From Prauserella alba (lineage in GTDB: Bacteria; Actinomycetota; Actinomycetes; Mycobacteriales; Pseudonocardiaceae): a stretch of DNA of 64,000 bases. The position numbers were made by a program, and so were the translations under genes. Shown here piece by piece: positions 50,410 to 59,232 of the stretch; position 1 is the first letter of the stretch, and each line of letters starts with the position of its first letter. The stretch lies in assembly GCF_024171735.1 (NCBI RefSeq), contig NZ_JAMTCH010000007.1, forward strand, positions 62,001 through 126,000, read 5' to 3'. Below the pieces are notes generated by a model. That model was not told the DNA's origin and made no database searches. It saw only the letters and a list, made by a program, of their open reading frames with translations.

Positions 50410-52128
50410 TCGGGTCGGCACGGCCCCGACACCCGCCGCGTCACGTGCCGCCAGGTAGCCGAAGGTGAGTCCGGCCCCGACCTGGCACCCGGCGCCGGGG
50501 TACTCCGACGCGGTGACCGAGTGTGCGTCGCCGCCGCACGCGTAGAGCCCGGGCACCGGAACACCGTCACTGTCGAGAGCCCGCGCACTTGCGTCGGTCC
50601 TGACCCCGAGCGTGGTCGCGAGTGGTGTCGGCACCACCGCGATCGCGTGAAACGGCGCCACTTCGATCGCGCCCAGGTTCGGGTTCGGCGTGTTGCTGGC
50701 GTCGCCGTACTGGTGGCCGAACGGGCTCTCCCCCTTGCCGAACTCCTCGTCGACCCCACTGCGGGCAGCCCGCCCGGCCGCTGCGACGGTGCGTTCCAGT
50801 CCTTCCGGGTCGACTCCGATCGACGCGGCCAGGTCGGCGACCGTCGGCGCGGTGTGCAGGTAGCCGCTGGTCTCGTACCGGCGCCGCAGCGCGGCGGGCA
50901 GGTGAGGCCGGACCATCCCGATCCCGTAGCGGTGCAGGGTGCGCGAGTCGAGCACGAGCCACGCGGGGATCGTCGGGACGTCCTTGTTCGAGTCGTACAT
51001 CGCGCGGGTGAAGCGGTGGTAGGAGACCGACTCGTCGACGAACCGGCGGCCTGCCGCGTTCACCGCGACGATCCCGGGTTTGGCGCGGTCCCAGATGTGC
51101 GGGAAGACCGCGGTCGAGCCGTCGCGGCGGCGCCCGATCGAGCTCGGGAACCACATGGCGTTGTCGTCGCGTGGCTCCCCGACCGCGGCACCGGCGGCCC
51201 GGGCCAACGCGAGGGTGTCGCCGGTGGCGCTGTCCGCGGCGCGGGTGAACTGCGCTGTCGGCCGCGGCAGATGCTCGGCCCGCAGCTCGGTACCCGATGG
51301 GAAGCCCCCGGCAGCGAGGACGACCCCGCGGCGGGCGGCGATCCGCACCGGCCGTCCCTCCCTCGACGCGACGACGCCGGTCACCCGGCCGTCGTCGCCG
51401 GTGACGAGTTCGGTGGCCGGGCTGAGGAACCACACCTGCCCTGACCGGCGGCGGAGTTGGTGCCACAGGTTCGCGACCAGGGCGTTGCCCATCGCGAGCC
51501 GGGTGCCGCGCGGATATCCGGCCACCCGGTCGCGGGCCCACGTGACCCCGAGTCGCAGGGCCGTCGGCACGGCTCGGGGCGACCCGTCGAGCAGCGTGAG
51601 CAGCTCGTTGACCTCGGGGCGGCGCACCATCATGGTGCCGCCGAACAGGGCGAACTCCGGTACGGGCCTGCGGATCCGGGAGAAGCCGTCACGGCCGAGC
51701 CTGCGGCCGTCGAAGGTCTGCGGCTCCAGGGCCCGGCCGACCCCGGAGCCGGGGATCTCGGGGTGGTAGTCGACGACGGTCTTCGAGTGCCAGAAGCCGA
51801 CACCGAGCCGTTCGAGGTGGTCGATCGCGGCCGGCGCGTGGTCGAGGTAGGCGCGGCGCAGCGCGGGGTCTGCGCGATCGCCGATCAGCGCGTCCAGGTA
51901 CCCGGCGGCGGCGTCCCGATCGGCCGCAGGCTCCGCCTGGTGCCGGTGGCCGGGGGCCCAGCACGTGCCTGCCGAGTAGGCCGTCGTCCCGCCGAGCCAT
52001 TCGGTCTTCTCCAGGACCACCACCGACAGACCCTCGGCGGCCGCGACGACGGCGGCGCCGAGCCCCGCGGCTCCGGTGCCGACCACCACGAGGTCGGTCT
52101 CGTGGTCCCAGGCCTCACGCTCGGCCAT
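50404..52128 (-). CDS. FAD-dependent oxidoreductase, 3-ketosteroid dehydrogenase/fumarate reductase-like (flavoprotein 1)
   Basis: A 574-aa flavoprotein. The N-terminal dinucleotide fold reads VVVGTGAAGLGAAVVAAAEG with EKTEWLGGTTAYSAG, and the FAD-binding end is YPGAGCQVGAGLTFGYLAARDA. This is the KstD/FCC-type layout, whose members abstract hydrides from ring ketones to introduce C=C bonds. The middle (MWFPSSIGRRRDGSTAVFPHIWDRAKPGIVAVNAAGRRFVDE) is near-identical in form to flavoprotein 2. It is last of the five-gene leftward operon, and its start overlaps the dehydrogenase gene by 14 nt with AGGAGG inside that gene. It is a probable desaturase of an alicyclic ketone; the substrate is unknown. 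Confidence 0.88.
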   Translation of the reverse strand: MAEREAWDHETDLVVVGTGAAGLGAAVVAAAEGLSVVVLEKTEWLGGTTAYSAGTCWAPGHRHQAEPAADRDAAAGYLDALIGDRADPALRRAYLDHAPAAIDHLERLGVGFWHSKTVVDYHPEIPGSGVGRALEPQTFDGRRLGRDGFSRIRRPVPEFALFGGTMMVRRPEVNELLTLLDGSPRAVPTALRLGVTWARDRVAGYPRGTRLAMGNALVANLWHQLRRRSGQVWFLSPATELVTGDDGRVTGVVASREGRPVRIAARRGVVLAAGGFPSGTELRAEHLPRPTAQFTRAADSATGDTLALARAAGAAVGEPRDDNAMWFPSSIGRRRDGSTAVFPHIWDRAKPGIVAVNAAGRRFVDESVSYHRFTRAMYDSNKDVPTIPAWLVLDSRTLHRYGIGMVRPHLPAALRRRYETSGYLHTAPTVADLAASIGVDPEGLERTVAAAGRAARSGVDEEFGKGESPFGHQYGDASNTPNPNLGAIEVAPFHAIAVVPTPLATTLGVRTDASARALDSDGVPVPGLYACGGDAHSVTASEYPGAGCQVGAGLTFGYLAARDAAGVGAVPTRV

Positions 52129-52990
52129 CGGTACCCTCCTGTCCGCTCACGAGCGTGGCGAGGTGGCGCCGCATCCGGTCCGGGTCCGGTGTGGACCCGG
52201 TCAGCAGGGTGATCGAGTCGGCGGCCTGGGCCACGAGCATCGCCCCGCCGTCGAGTACTCGGCAGCCGCGGGCGCGGGCGGCGCTCAGCAGCGCGGTCTC
52301 CAGCGGCCGGTAGACGACGTCGGCGACCCAATGGCGCGTCGCGAGTTCGGCCGGGTCGAGCGGAATGCCGTCGTGTCCGGTCATGCCGATCGGGGTGGCG
52401 TTGACGATCCCGTCCGCCTTCGAGGTCGCAGCCGGCACTCCGGCGACCGGCCCCCCGGTGATCTGCGCATCGGGCAGGGCGGCGGTCAACCGGCCGGCCA
52501 GGTCGGCGGCGCGTTCCGGGTCGGCGTCGACGACCTCGACCCGGCTACCGGAGCGGGCCAGCGCGTAGGCCACCGCCGATCCGGCCCCGCCTGCTCCGAT
52601 CACCAGCACCCGGCCGAGCGGCGCGCCGGACAGCCCGTGCCGCAGCCCGGCGACGAACCCGGAGTGGTCGGTGTTGTGCCCGGTCAGCCGGCCGTCGTCG
52701 ACGGTGACGGTGTTGACGGCACCGAGGTCGCGGGCCTCGGGGGACAGCGCGTCGAGCTGGTCGAGCACGGTCTGCTTGACCGGGTGGGTGACGTTGAACC
52801 CGGTCGCCCCGGAGGCGTCGCGCAGTGTCCACCCGGCGGGAAGCTGGTTCAGGTCGAGCAGTGTGTAGCGGTAGTCCAGGCCGAGCGCGGTGGCTTCCCG
52901 CTCGTGCAGGGCCGGGGACAGTGACGCCCCGATGCCGGCGCCGACCAGCGCGATCCGGTGACGGACGGCGGCGGGGGCGGTTCCGGTCAT
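52115..52990 (-). CDS. Quinate/shikimate dehydrogenase-like protein, NAD type
   Basis: A 291-aa AroE-family enzyme. Catalytic Lys72 lies in GFNVTHPVKQ and Asp108 in GHNTDHSGF. The nucleotide loop is GAGGAGSAVAYAL. After strand 2 it reads VEVVDADPER; Asp155 replaces the NRT-type motif that binds NADP phosphate, so NAD+ is expected, as in catabolic QsuD-type enzymes. IVNATPIGM and the end VLDGGAMLVAQAADS also fit. Anabolic AroE usually sits among shikimate genes and prefers NADP; here the context is catabolic. ATG 52990 overlaps the stop of the upstream TIM-barrel gene (ATGA). Confidence 0.9.
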   Translation of the reverse strand: MTGTAPAAVRHRIALVGAGIGASLSPALHEREATALGLDYRYTLLDLNQLPAGWTLRDASGATGFNVTHPVKQTVLDQLDALSPEARDLGAVNTVTVDDGRLTGHNTDHSGFVAGLRHGLSGAPLGRVLVIGAGGAGSAVAYALARSGSRVEVVDADPERAADLAGRLTAALPDAQITGGPVAGVPAATSKADGIVNATPIGMTGHDGIPLDPAELATRHWVADVVYRPLETALLSAARARGCRVLDGGAMLVAQAADSITLLTGSTPDPDRMRRHLATLVSGQEGTDGRA

Positions 52991-53829
52991 CGGGCACCAC
53001 CGATCAGCGTGCGGGCGGCGGCGAGCTGGTGCCGGGCCACCTCCAGATCCGAGGCGCGGGCCTGCAGGTGCGCGTCCGGGACCTCGACGCTGAGCGGGAC
53101 GCCGGGCGGTGCCGCGTCGACGAGACCGGCCAACGGCAGTTCGCCCGCGCCCACCGCGCGCCGGCGGGCGCGTGCCTCGATCTGCAGTACCGAGCCGTCC
53201 GCGGTCATCCCGAGCGGCAGCTCGGCAGGCAGGTCGAGGTGCTCGGGTGCCTGCAGCGGCCCGTCGCACAGCTGCAGGCACGGCACCAGCGCCGGGTCAA
53301 GGGCGCGGACGTCGTCGATGGTGCTGCCGCCGCGTTGCACGTGCAGGGCGTCGACGAGCACCGCGATCCCGGCAGCGGTGGCGATCTCCGCCGCGTCGGT
53401 GATGGTGGCGACCGGCTGGTAGCTGATCGGTTCCAGGGTCGGCTGGATGCCGAGCGGGCCGGCGTCGGCGGCCAGGGCGGCGAGGGTGTCGGTGAGCCGT
53501 CCGCGGTCCGGGTCGGTGCCGACGACGCTGAAGGTCCGGGCGCCGAGCGCGGCGCCGGCGTCCAATGCCGGTTTCCAGTCGGCGGGTCCGGTGTCCGGGC
53601 CGACGGTGAGGAACTCGACGTCGCGGACCTCGAGCCCGGTGTCGTCGAGCCGGCGCAGCGTCTCGGCCGACATCGGCGAGCCGGGCTCCATCGGGTACTG
53701 GTGCTCCCCCGCCGTCACGGCCCGCACCCGGACGCCGACGAAGTCGTACCCGGCCGCGGCGGCGACCGTGACCAGGTCCGGCGGGCTGAGCCGGAGCAGT
53801 GTGAGGTGGGCGAGCCCGATCGGGGTCAT
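52987..53829 (-). CDS. Sugar phosphate isomerase/epimerase-type TIM-barrel protein
   Basis: A 280-aa AP-endonuclease-2/xylose-isomerase-like barrel. Putative metal ligands appear in order: Glu in TLEPISYQP, Asp and His in LVDALHVQRGG, Gln and Asp in LQLCDGP, and Glu in LSVEVPDAHLQAR. The family includes inosose dehydratases, hydroxypyruvate isomerases and 3-dehydroshikimate dehydratases. Next to a shikimate-type dehydrogenase, the last is an attractive reading, but ring dehydration or epimerisation of a related compound is equally possible. It is coupled on both sides by ATGA overlaps. Confidence 0.85.
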   Translation of the reverse strand: MTPIGLAHLTLLRLSPPDLVTVAAAAGYDFVGVRVRAVTAGEHQYPMEPGSPMSAETLRRLDDTGLEVRDVEFLTVGPDTGPADWKPALDAGAALGARTFSVVGTDPDRGRLTDTLAALAADAGPLGIQPTLEPISYQPVATITDAAEIATAAGIAVLVDALHVQRGGSTIDDVRALDPALVPCLQLCDGPLQAPEHLDLPAELPLGMTADGSVLQIEARARRRAVGAGELPLAGLVDAAPPGVPLSVEVPDAHLQARASDLEVARHQLAAARTLIGGAR

Positions 53830-54905
53830 GCGGTGATCTCCTCCTTCACGGTCGGGACCGGTTCCGGACGGCCGGAGGCGGCCGAGGCGTAGAGCGCGGT
53901 GAGCATCGCCAGCGACCGGGTGGCCTCCCGCCCGGTCACGGCGGGGTCGCGGCCGTCCCGGACGGCTTCGACGAAGTCGGCGACCTGCAGTGCGTGGAAC
54001 GGGGCGAGCGCACCGTTGATCCGGGAGAGCTCGACGTCCGCGGTGAGGCCGTGCCCGAAGGGAGAGCCGCCCTCGGCTGCGCCGGGCACCGCCCAGACGT
54101 CGAGGCGGGCCTCGGTGCCCTCGGGGTATTCGGACAGGCCGGCGGTGGCGCCCGTCGCACCGGTCACGCGAACCCGGCAGCCGAGCCCCGGGGTCAGTGC
54201 GGTCGAGGCCGAGACGGTCGCGAGGCCGCCGCCTGCGAATCGGACGGTCGCGACCGCGGTGTCCTCGACCTCGATCGCGTCGCCGTGCGCGAACGTGGCG
54301 TGTGCGGCGGAGACCTCGACCGGGTCGCCCATGTACCACTGCAGCAGGTCGAGCTGGTGCACGGCCTGGGTCATGAGCACCCCGCCGCCGTCGGTCGCCC
54401 AGGTGCCGCGCCACGGGTCGGCGTTGTAGTACGTGCTGTCGCGGTGCAGCAGCACGGCGACGTCGCCGAGGACGGGCCGGCCCAGGGTGCCGTCGTCGAC
54501 CGCCCGGCGGATCCGTTGTGCGGCAGGCCAGAACCGGCGCTGGAACAGCACGCCGAGTGTGACGCCCGCGTCGTCGCAGGCCCGGACCATCCGGCCGGCA
54601 GCGGCGAGATCGGTCGCGATCGGCTTCTCGCACAGTATGTGCAGCCCGCGGGAGGCGGCCGCGGTGACGACGGCCTCGTGGGTGGGGTGTGGGGTGCAGA
54701 CGCTGACCAGGTCGAGCTCGCTGTCCAGGATCTCGTCGGGCCTCGCAGGGGCCGCGCCGTACCGGCCGGCGAAGGCGGCGGCCCGCTCGGGGTCGACGTC
54801 GGCGCAGCCGACCAGTTCGACATCGGGAAGCTCGGCGTAGGCGGCGGCGTGGTTGGCTGCGACGTTCCCGCAGCCGATCACCGCCGCCCGCAGTGGCGGG
54901 GTCAC
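53826..54905 (-). CDS. Gfo/Idh/MocA-family oxidoreductase
   Basis: A 359-aa NAD(P)-dependent dehydrogenase. The Rossmann motif AAVIGCGNVAANHAAAYAEL is at the N-terminus, with the catalytic Lys in ILCEKPIATD near residue 95 and the C-terminal dimer domain holding GGGVLMTQAVHQLDLLQWYMGDP with the active-site His and Asp. Family members oxidise hydroxyls of sugars, inositols and other cyclitols. GTG 54905 overlaps the transporter stop (GTGA). In this operon it probably oxidises a ring hydroxyl after uptake. Confidence 0.9.
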   Translation of the reverse strand: MTPPLRAAVIGCGNVAANHAAAYAELPDVELVGCADVDPERAAAFAGRYGAAPARPDEILDSELDLVSVCTPHPTHEAVVTAAASRGLHILCEKPIATDLAAAGRMVRACDDAGVTLGVLFQRRFWPAAQRIRRAVDDGTLGRPVLGDVAVLLHRDSTYYNADPWRGTWATDGGGVLMTQAVHQLDLLQWYMGDPVEVSAAHATFAHGDAIEVEDTAVATVRFAGGGLATVSASTALTPGLGCRVRVTGATGATAGLSEYPEGTEARLDVWAVPGAAEGGSPFGHGLTADVELSRINGALAPFHALQVADFVEAVRDGRDPAVTGREATRSLAMLTALYASAASGRPEPVPTVKEEITA

Positions 54906-56269
54906 CGGCCGGACCCGGTGGTACGCGGCGCGCCGAGCTCGGCGGTGGGCGTCCGGTGGGTCTCCGGACCGGTCAGCGCCGCGAGGGCCGCAGCGACGAC
55001 GAATCCGCCGCAGAGCCAGGCGACCGGCACCCAGTTCGACGGGTCGGCCTGGGTGATCAGCGAGGCGAGGGTCGGAGTGAAGCCCGCCGCGAGCAGGCCC
55101 ACCATCAGGCCGATCGCCACGCCGCTGTAGCGCACCTTCGCCGAGAACTGCTCGGGGAAGTAGGCCGGGTAGACACCGTTCGGCGCCGCGTAGCAGCCGC
55201 CGATGAGGATCACGGCGGAGATGTAGATCCAGGCCACGTCGCCGGTTCCGATGGCGTGGAAGAACACGGGCACCATGACTGCGACCCCGGCGAGGCCGAC
55301 GACGAACACCGGCTTACGTCCAACCCGGTCGGCGAGCAGGCCGTAGAGCGGTTGGCTGCAGACGGCGACGGCGTTGGCGACCGTGATCACCGCCAGCATG
55401 GTGGGCCGGGCGACCCCGGCGACGTTGGTGGCGAAGGCCAGTGCGAACACGTTGACGATGGTGTTGACCATGGTGAACAAGGCGCAGACCGCGATCCGCA
55501 GTACGGCGAGCGGGTGGCTGCGGAACAACTCGACGATCGGGGCCTTCGCAGTGTCGTCGGACTCCTTGACGTCGGCGAACACTTCGGGTTCCTGCAGCGA
55601 GCGGCGCAGCAGGTACGCAATCGCGGTGACCACGATGCTGAGCCAGAACGGGACCCGCCAACCCCACGCCAGCAGTTCCTCCTCGGGCAGCGACGCGATC
55701 GGGATGAAGACCAGGCTGGAGAGCACGATCCCGAACATGATTCCGCTCATGACGAAGCTGGAGTAGAACGAGCGCCGGTGCTCCGGCGCGTGTTCCATCG
55801 TGAGCGAGCTGGCCCCTGGCGACTCGCCACCGGCCGAGAGGCCTTGGAACAGCCGGAGGGCGACGAGCAGGATCGGTGCGCCGATGCCAATGCTGTCGTA
55901 GCTGGGCAGGCATCCGATGAGGAAGGTCGAGACACCCATCAGCAGCAGCGTCGCCATCAGCGAGTTGCGCCGACCGAACCTGTCACCGAGGTGTCCGAAC
56001 AGGATCGCGCCGAGGGGCCGGGCGACGTAGGCGACACCGAGGGTTCCGATGGACAGCAATACTCCGGTCGCGCCGGCATCGGGGAAGAAGACGGTGCCGA
56101 ACACGAGCGCCGCGGCGGCGCCGTAGATGAAGAAGTCGTAGTACTCGAGTGCGCTGCCGAGGAAGCCGGACAACGCCGCCTTCCGTGGTGCGTTCCGGGA
56201 ACCCTCTGCGGCGCTCGGGGACACCCCTTCGGTGTTCCCGAGCTGCGGGGCCGATGCCGTGGCGGACAT
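54902..56269 (-). CDS. MFS metabolite:H+ symporter (MHS family), shikimate-transporter-like
   Basis: A 455-aa transporter with twelve TM segments. GSALEYYDFFIYGAAAALVFGTVFFP and the loop 2-3 motif GHLGDRFGRR are MHS-family markers, as is GLSAGGESPGASSLTMEHAPEHRR. The family carries shikimate, 2-oxoglutarate, dicarboxylates, proline and similar acids. It is the first gene of the leftward catabolic operon, so it probably imports its substrate. ATG 56269 has AAAGGAG 4 nt upstream; the frame is open further up but lacks this. The 16-bp motif shared with the 61 kb operon lies 99 nt upstream. Confidence 0.93.
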   Translation of the reverse strand: MSATASAPQLGNTEGVSPSAAEGSRNAPRKAALSGFLGSALEYYDFFIYGAAAALVFGTVFFPDAGATGVLLSIGTLGVAYVARPLGAILFGHLGDRFGRRNSLMATLLLMGVSTFLIGCLPSYDSIGIGAPILLVALRLFQGLSAGGESPGASSLTMEHAPEHRRSFYSSFVMSGIMFGIVLSSLVFIPIASLPEEELLAWGWRVPFWLSIVVTAIAYLLRRSLQEPEVFADVKESDDTAKAPIVELFRSHPLAVLRIAVCALFTMVNTIVNVFALAFATNVAGVARPTMLAVITVANAVAVCSQPLYGLLADRVGRKPVFVVGLAGVAVMVPVFFHAIGTGDVAWIYISAVILIGGCYAAPNGVYPAYFPEQFSAKVRYSGVAIGLMVGLLAAGFTPTLASLITQADPSNWVPVAWLCGGFVVAAALAALTGPETHRTPTAELGAPRTTGSGR

Positions 56270-56368
56270 GGCGCTCCTTTCGAACCGGCGTCGTCGACGG
56301 TGCTCCGCGGTGGCCGGACGGTCGGCGCGGAGCCGGTGCACAGGAGCTTGACAGTGCGACTCTGCACC

Positions 56369-56384
56369 GTCCAATACTTGGTTC
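56369..56384 (-). promoter_or_regulatory. Shared 16-bp motif upstream of the transporter operon
   Basis: On the reverse strand it reads GAACCAAGTATTGGAC, ending 99 nt before the start codon. It differs at one base from the site at 60908. A dyad with GGTTTC just upstream (GGTT-N7-AACC) suggests LysR binding. Confidence 0.7.
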
Positions 56385-56424
56385 TACTGAAACCATGTAA
56401 TCACACCACATAATGCCGACCACG

Positions 56425-57318
56425 TCATTCGGGTGAGGGCAGAACCTCCTCGGCGACCTCCAACACCGTGCTCAGCACGAGCGACGGGTTGTCGGCTCGC
56501 CACGCGATGGCGTGCTCCATGTAGGTCGGCTCGTCACGCAGCGGCACGTACACGGCACCGGGCGGCACGATCGCAGCGATGCTCGACGCCATCAGCGCCA
56601 CGCCCACCCCTGCCGACACCAGGGTGAGGATCAGGAACGGGTCGGTGCTCTCCTGCACGACCTCCGGCCGGAAATCGGCCCGCGAACAGGCTTCGACCGT
56701 GAGCCGCTGCAACGCCGACCCGGCCGAGACCGGCGTAGCGACGAACGGCTCGGCGGCCAGTTCCGCGAGGTCGATCTCCTTCTCCTCGGCCAGCCGGTGG
56801 TCTACCGGCAGTACCGCCCCCAGTGGCTCACGCGCGACCAGTCGGGTCGACAGCGGTGACGGGTCGATCGGCAGCCCGACGAAGGCGATGTCCAGGTCGC
56901 CCCGCTCGACCTGCACGACGCCGTCGCCGGTCATCACCCGTCCCGTCAGCACCATCGTCACGTTGGGGTAGCGGTGCCGCACGGCGCGGGTGAGCGGCGA
57001 GAGCGTGTGGTGGTTCAGTGCGCCGGAGAACCCGATCGCGACGGTGCCGTGCACCAGGCCGTCGGTGGCCCGAGTCGCCTCCGTGCCCAGCTCCAGCTCT
57101 CCGAATGCCCGGCGGACGTGTGGCAGTAGTGCCAGTCCGGCAGGCGTCAGTGCCACGCTGCGGGTGCTGCGATCGAACAGCGTGGTGTCGAGCTCGCGCT
57201 CCAGTCGGCGCACCGTCTGGCTCAGCGGGGATTGGGCCATGCCGAGACGTTCGGCGGCGCGTCCGAAGTGCAGTTCCTCGGCGACCGCGACGAATGCCTC
57301 CAGCCAGCGGATCTCCAC
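56425..57318 (-). CDS. LysR-family regulator 1, BenM/CatM-like
   Basis: A 297-aa LysR protein. The HTH reads EIRWLEAFVAVAEELHFGRAAERLGMAQSPLSQTVRRLERELDTTLFDRS, and the effector domain follows from about 90 (GTVAIGFSGALNHHTLSPL, AGVGVALMASS). BenM/CatM-type LysR proteins respond to aromatic-ring metabolites such as muconate or benzoate. GTG 57318 follows GGAGGTG. Divergent from flavoprotein 2 across an AT-rich promoter and 155 nt upstream of the transporter operon, it is placed to control both. Like LysR-2 over its whole length. Confidence 0.92.
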   Translation of the reverse strand: MEIRWLEAFVAVAEELHFGRAAERLGMAQSPLSQTVRRLERELDTTLFDRSTRSVALTPAGLALLPHVRRAFGELELGTEATRATDGLVHGTVAIGFSGALNHHTLSPLTRAVRHRYPNVTMVLTGRVMTGDGVVQVERGDLDIAFVGLPIDPSPLSTRLVAREPLGAVLPVDHRLAEEKEIDLAELAAEPFVATPVSAGSALQRLTVEACSRADFRPEVVQESTDPFLILTLVSAGVGVALMASSIAAIVPPGAVYVPLRDEPTYMEHAIAWRADNPSLVLSTVLEVAEEVLPSPE

Positions 57319-57360
57319 GGCACCTCCTGCCGATCGGCGGGGCTTGCGTGTCCCCGCTTC

Positions 57361-57420
57361 GTAATATAGTCATGAAATAGACTTATTAATTGGCACATTA
57401 CAAATCAATTCTTACATAGT
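57361..57420. promoter_or_regulatory. AT-rich divergent promoter with dyads
   Basis: About 70% A+T in a GC-rich genome. It contains AATTG/CAATT (57388/57406), GTAAT/ATTAC (57361/57397) and the 9-mer AATTGGCAC, which recurs inverted at 60881. These are likely LysR sites and -10 boxes for lysR1 and flavoprotein 2. Confidence 0.6.
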
Positions 57421-57479
57421 CTGAGCGCGTCCGGCGCAGAGTGGCCGCGCGACGACCCGTCCGAGGGAGGACCAGCGCC

Positions 57480-59195
57480 GTGACCGTTCCGAGAACCGAA
57501 CCCGGCTCACCGGCCGCCGACGTCGTCGTGGTCGGCGCGGGCGCAGGCGGCCTGTCGGCCGCCGTCACCGCCGCCCACCGCGGTCTGCGGGTGACGGTGC
57601 TGGAACGCGACGAGGTCTGCGGCGGCGCGACCGCCTGGTCCGGTGGCTGGATGTGGACGCCGGGAAACCCGCTGGCCCGGGCCGACGGCGTCGACGAGGA
57701 CCCCGCCGCGTTCCGCGACTACCTGGCCGCCGCGCTCGGCGACGACCTCGACGCGGGTCGGGCCGACGCATTCCTCGACGCAGCGCCTCGGATGGTGCGG
57801 TTCTTCCACGAGAACACCGCGCTGACCTTCACCCCCGGCGCCCGGATCTGCGACATCTACGGCGACCTGCCCGGCGCAGGGACCGGGCACCGGTCGGTCG
57901 GCCCGGACCCCGCCGACCTGCGCCGACTCGGACCCGACGTGGCCGCGCTGCTGCGCCGTCAGCTCTACGAGACCTCGTTCCTCGGGATGGGGATCATGGC
58001 CGGTCCCGACCTGGCCGGATTCCTCGGCGCCTCCCGCGGCGACGTCCGCGGCCTGGCGCATGCCACACGACGGGTCGCCCGGCACATCGCCGACCTGGCC
58101 CTGCACCGGCGCGGCCAGCAGCTGGTCAACGGCACCGCACTGGTCGGGCGGCTGCTGCGCTCGGCACTCGATCTCGGCGTCACGATCGGGACCGGTACTC
58201 CGGTCACCGGCCTGCTGCGCGACGGCGACCGGGTCATCGGGGTCGAGACGCGGTACGGCCGGGTCACCGCGTCCCGCGGCGTCGTTCTGGCCGCGGGCGG
58301 ATTCCCGCACGACCGGGCCCGGCGCGGGGCGCACTTCCCGACCGGTGCCGAGCACCACACCCTGGCCCCGTCGACCGCCGACGGCGCCGGGATCAGCCTC
58401 GGCGAGTCCGTGGGCGGGCGGCTGCGCACCGACCTGGCCTCCCCCGCGGCCTGGTGCCCGGTCTCGCTGGTGCCGTACCGCAATGGCCGGACCGGCGTCT
58501 TCCCGCACATCATGGACCGGGCGAAGCCCGGTAGCATCGGCGTGCTGCGCAGCGGGAAGCGCTTCGTCAACGAGGCGAACGGCTACCACGACTACGTCTC
58601 CGCCATGATCGCCGCGACCCCGGCCGGTGAGCAGGCCGAGGCCTGGCAGATCGCCGACACCCGGTTCGTCCGCAGGTATCCGCTCGGCATGGCGAAACCG
58701 CGGCCGGTGCCGCTGTGGCCCTATCTGCGCAGCGGCTACCTGAAGCGGGGGCGAACGCTCGCCGAGCTGGCACGCGCCTGCGGTATCGACCCTGCCGGTC
58801 TCGAGTCCACCGTGACCGCCTTCAACGAGGCGGCCCGCCGGGGTGAGGACCCTGCGTTCGGCCGCGGCTCCACCCCGTTCAACCGCTCCGGCGGAGACCC
58901 CGCGGGTGGCAGTCCGAACCCGTCGCTGGCGCCGCTGGAGCAGGGCCCCTTCTACGCGGTGCGGGTCGTTCCCGGCAGCTTCGGCACGTTCGCCGGGCTC
59001 GGCACCGATGCACGTTCGCGCGTCCTCGATGCCGAGGGTGAGCCGGTGCCCGGGCTGTACGCGGCCGGTTGTGACCAGGCGAGCGTGATGGGCGGGCACT
59101 ACCCGGCAGGCGGGATCAACCTCGGCCCCGCCATGACGTTCGGGTGGATCGCCGCCCGCGATCTGGCCGGCATCCCCGCGGCGGTGGCGGAATGA
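57480..59195 (+). CDS. FAD-dependent oxidoreductase, KstD-like (flavoprotein 2)
   Basis: A 571-aa flavoprotein of the same subfamily as flavoprotein 1. It has VVVGAGAGGLSAAVTAAHRG with ERDEVCGGATAWSGGWMWTPGNP, the middle VFPHIMDRAKPGSIGVLRSGKRFVNEANGYHDYV, and the C-terminal HYPAGGINLGPAMTFGWIAARDLAG. These are hallmarks of ring desaturases and fumarate reductase-like enzymes. GTG 57480 was chosen because GAGGGAGG lies 9 nt upstream. An SDR gene follows 37 nt later. Having two such flavoproteins suggests two successive desaturations of one ring, as in aromatisation of oxocyclohexanecarboxylate; this is inference. Confidence 0.88.
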   Translation: MTVPRTEPGSPAADVVVVGAGAGGLSAAVTAAHRGLRVTVLERDEVCGGATAWSGGWMWTPGNPLARADGVDEDPAAFRDYLAAALGDDLDAGRADAFLDAAPRMVRFFHENTALTFTPGARICDIYGDLPGAGTGHRSVGPDPADLRRLGPDVAALLRRQLYETSFLGMGIMAGPDLAGFLGASRGDVRGLAHATRRVARHIADLALHRRGQQLVNGTALVGRLLRSALDLGVTIGTGTPVTGLLRDGDRVIGVETRYGRVTASRGVVLAAGGFPHDRARRGAHFPTGAEHHTLAPSTADGAGISLGESVGGRLRTDLASPAAWCPVSLVPYRNGRTGVFPHIMDRAKPGSIGVLRSGKRFVNEANGYHDYVSAMIAATPAGEQAEAWQIADTRFVRRYPLGMAKPRPVPLWPYLRSGYLKRGRTLAELARACGIDPAGLESTVTAFNEAARRGEDPAFGRGSTPFNRSGGDPAGGSPNPSLAPLEQGPFYAVRVVPGSFGTFAGLGTDARSRVLDAEGEPVPGLYAAGCDQASVMGGHYPAGGINLGPAMTFGWIAARDLAGIPAAVAE

Positions 59196-59232
59196 ACTCG
59201 CCCGCCCGGCCCGGACTCTCGGGCGGTGCCCG

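Noticed and set aside
50404-52128. True 3-ketosteroid 1-dehydrogenase of a steroid pathway
   Set aside because: No cholesterol-ring degradation genes are nearby; the partners (shikimate-type dehydrogenase, MHS transporter, cyclitol-type dehydrogenase) point to small alicyclic acids.
52115-52990. Biosynthetic shikimate dehydrogenase AroE
   Set aside because: An Asp in the cofactor loop favours NAD, and the gene sits in a transporter-led operon with catabolic-type partners, not with aro genes.
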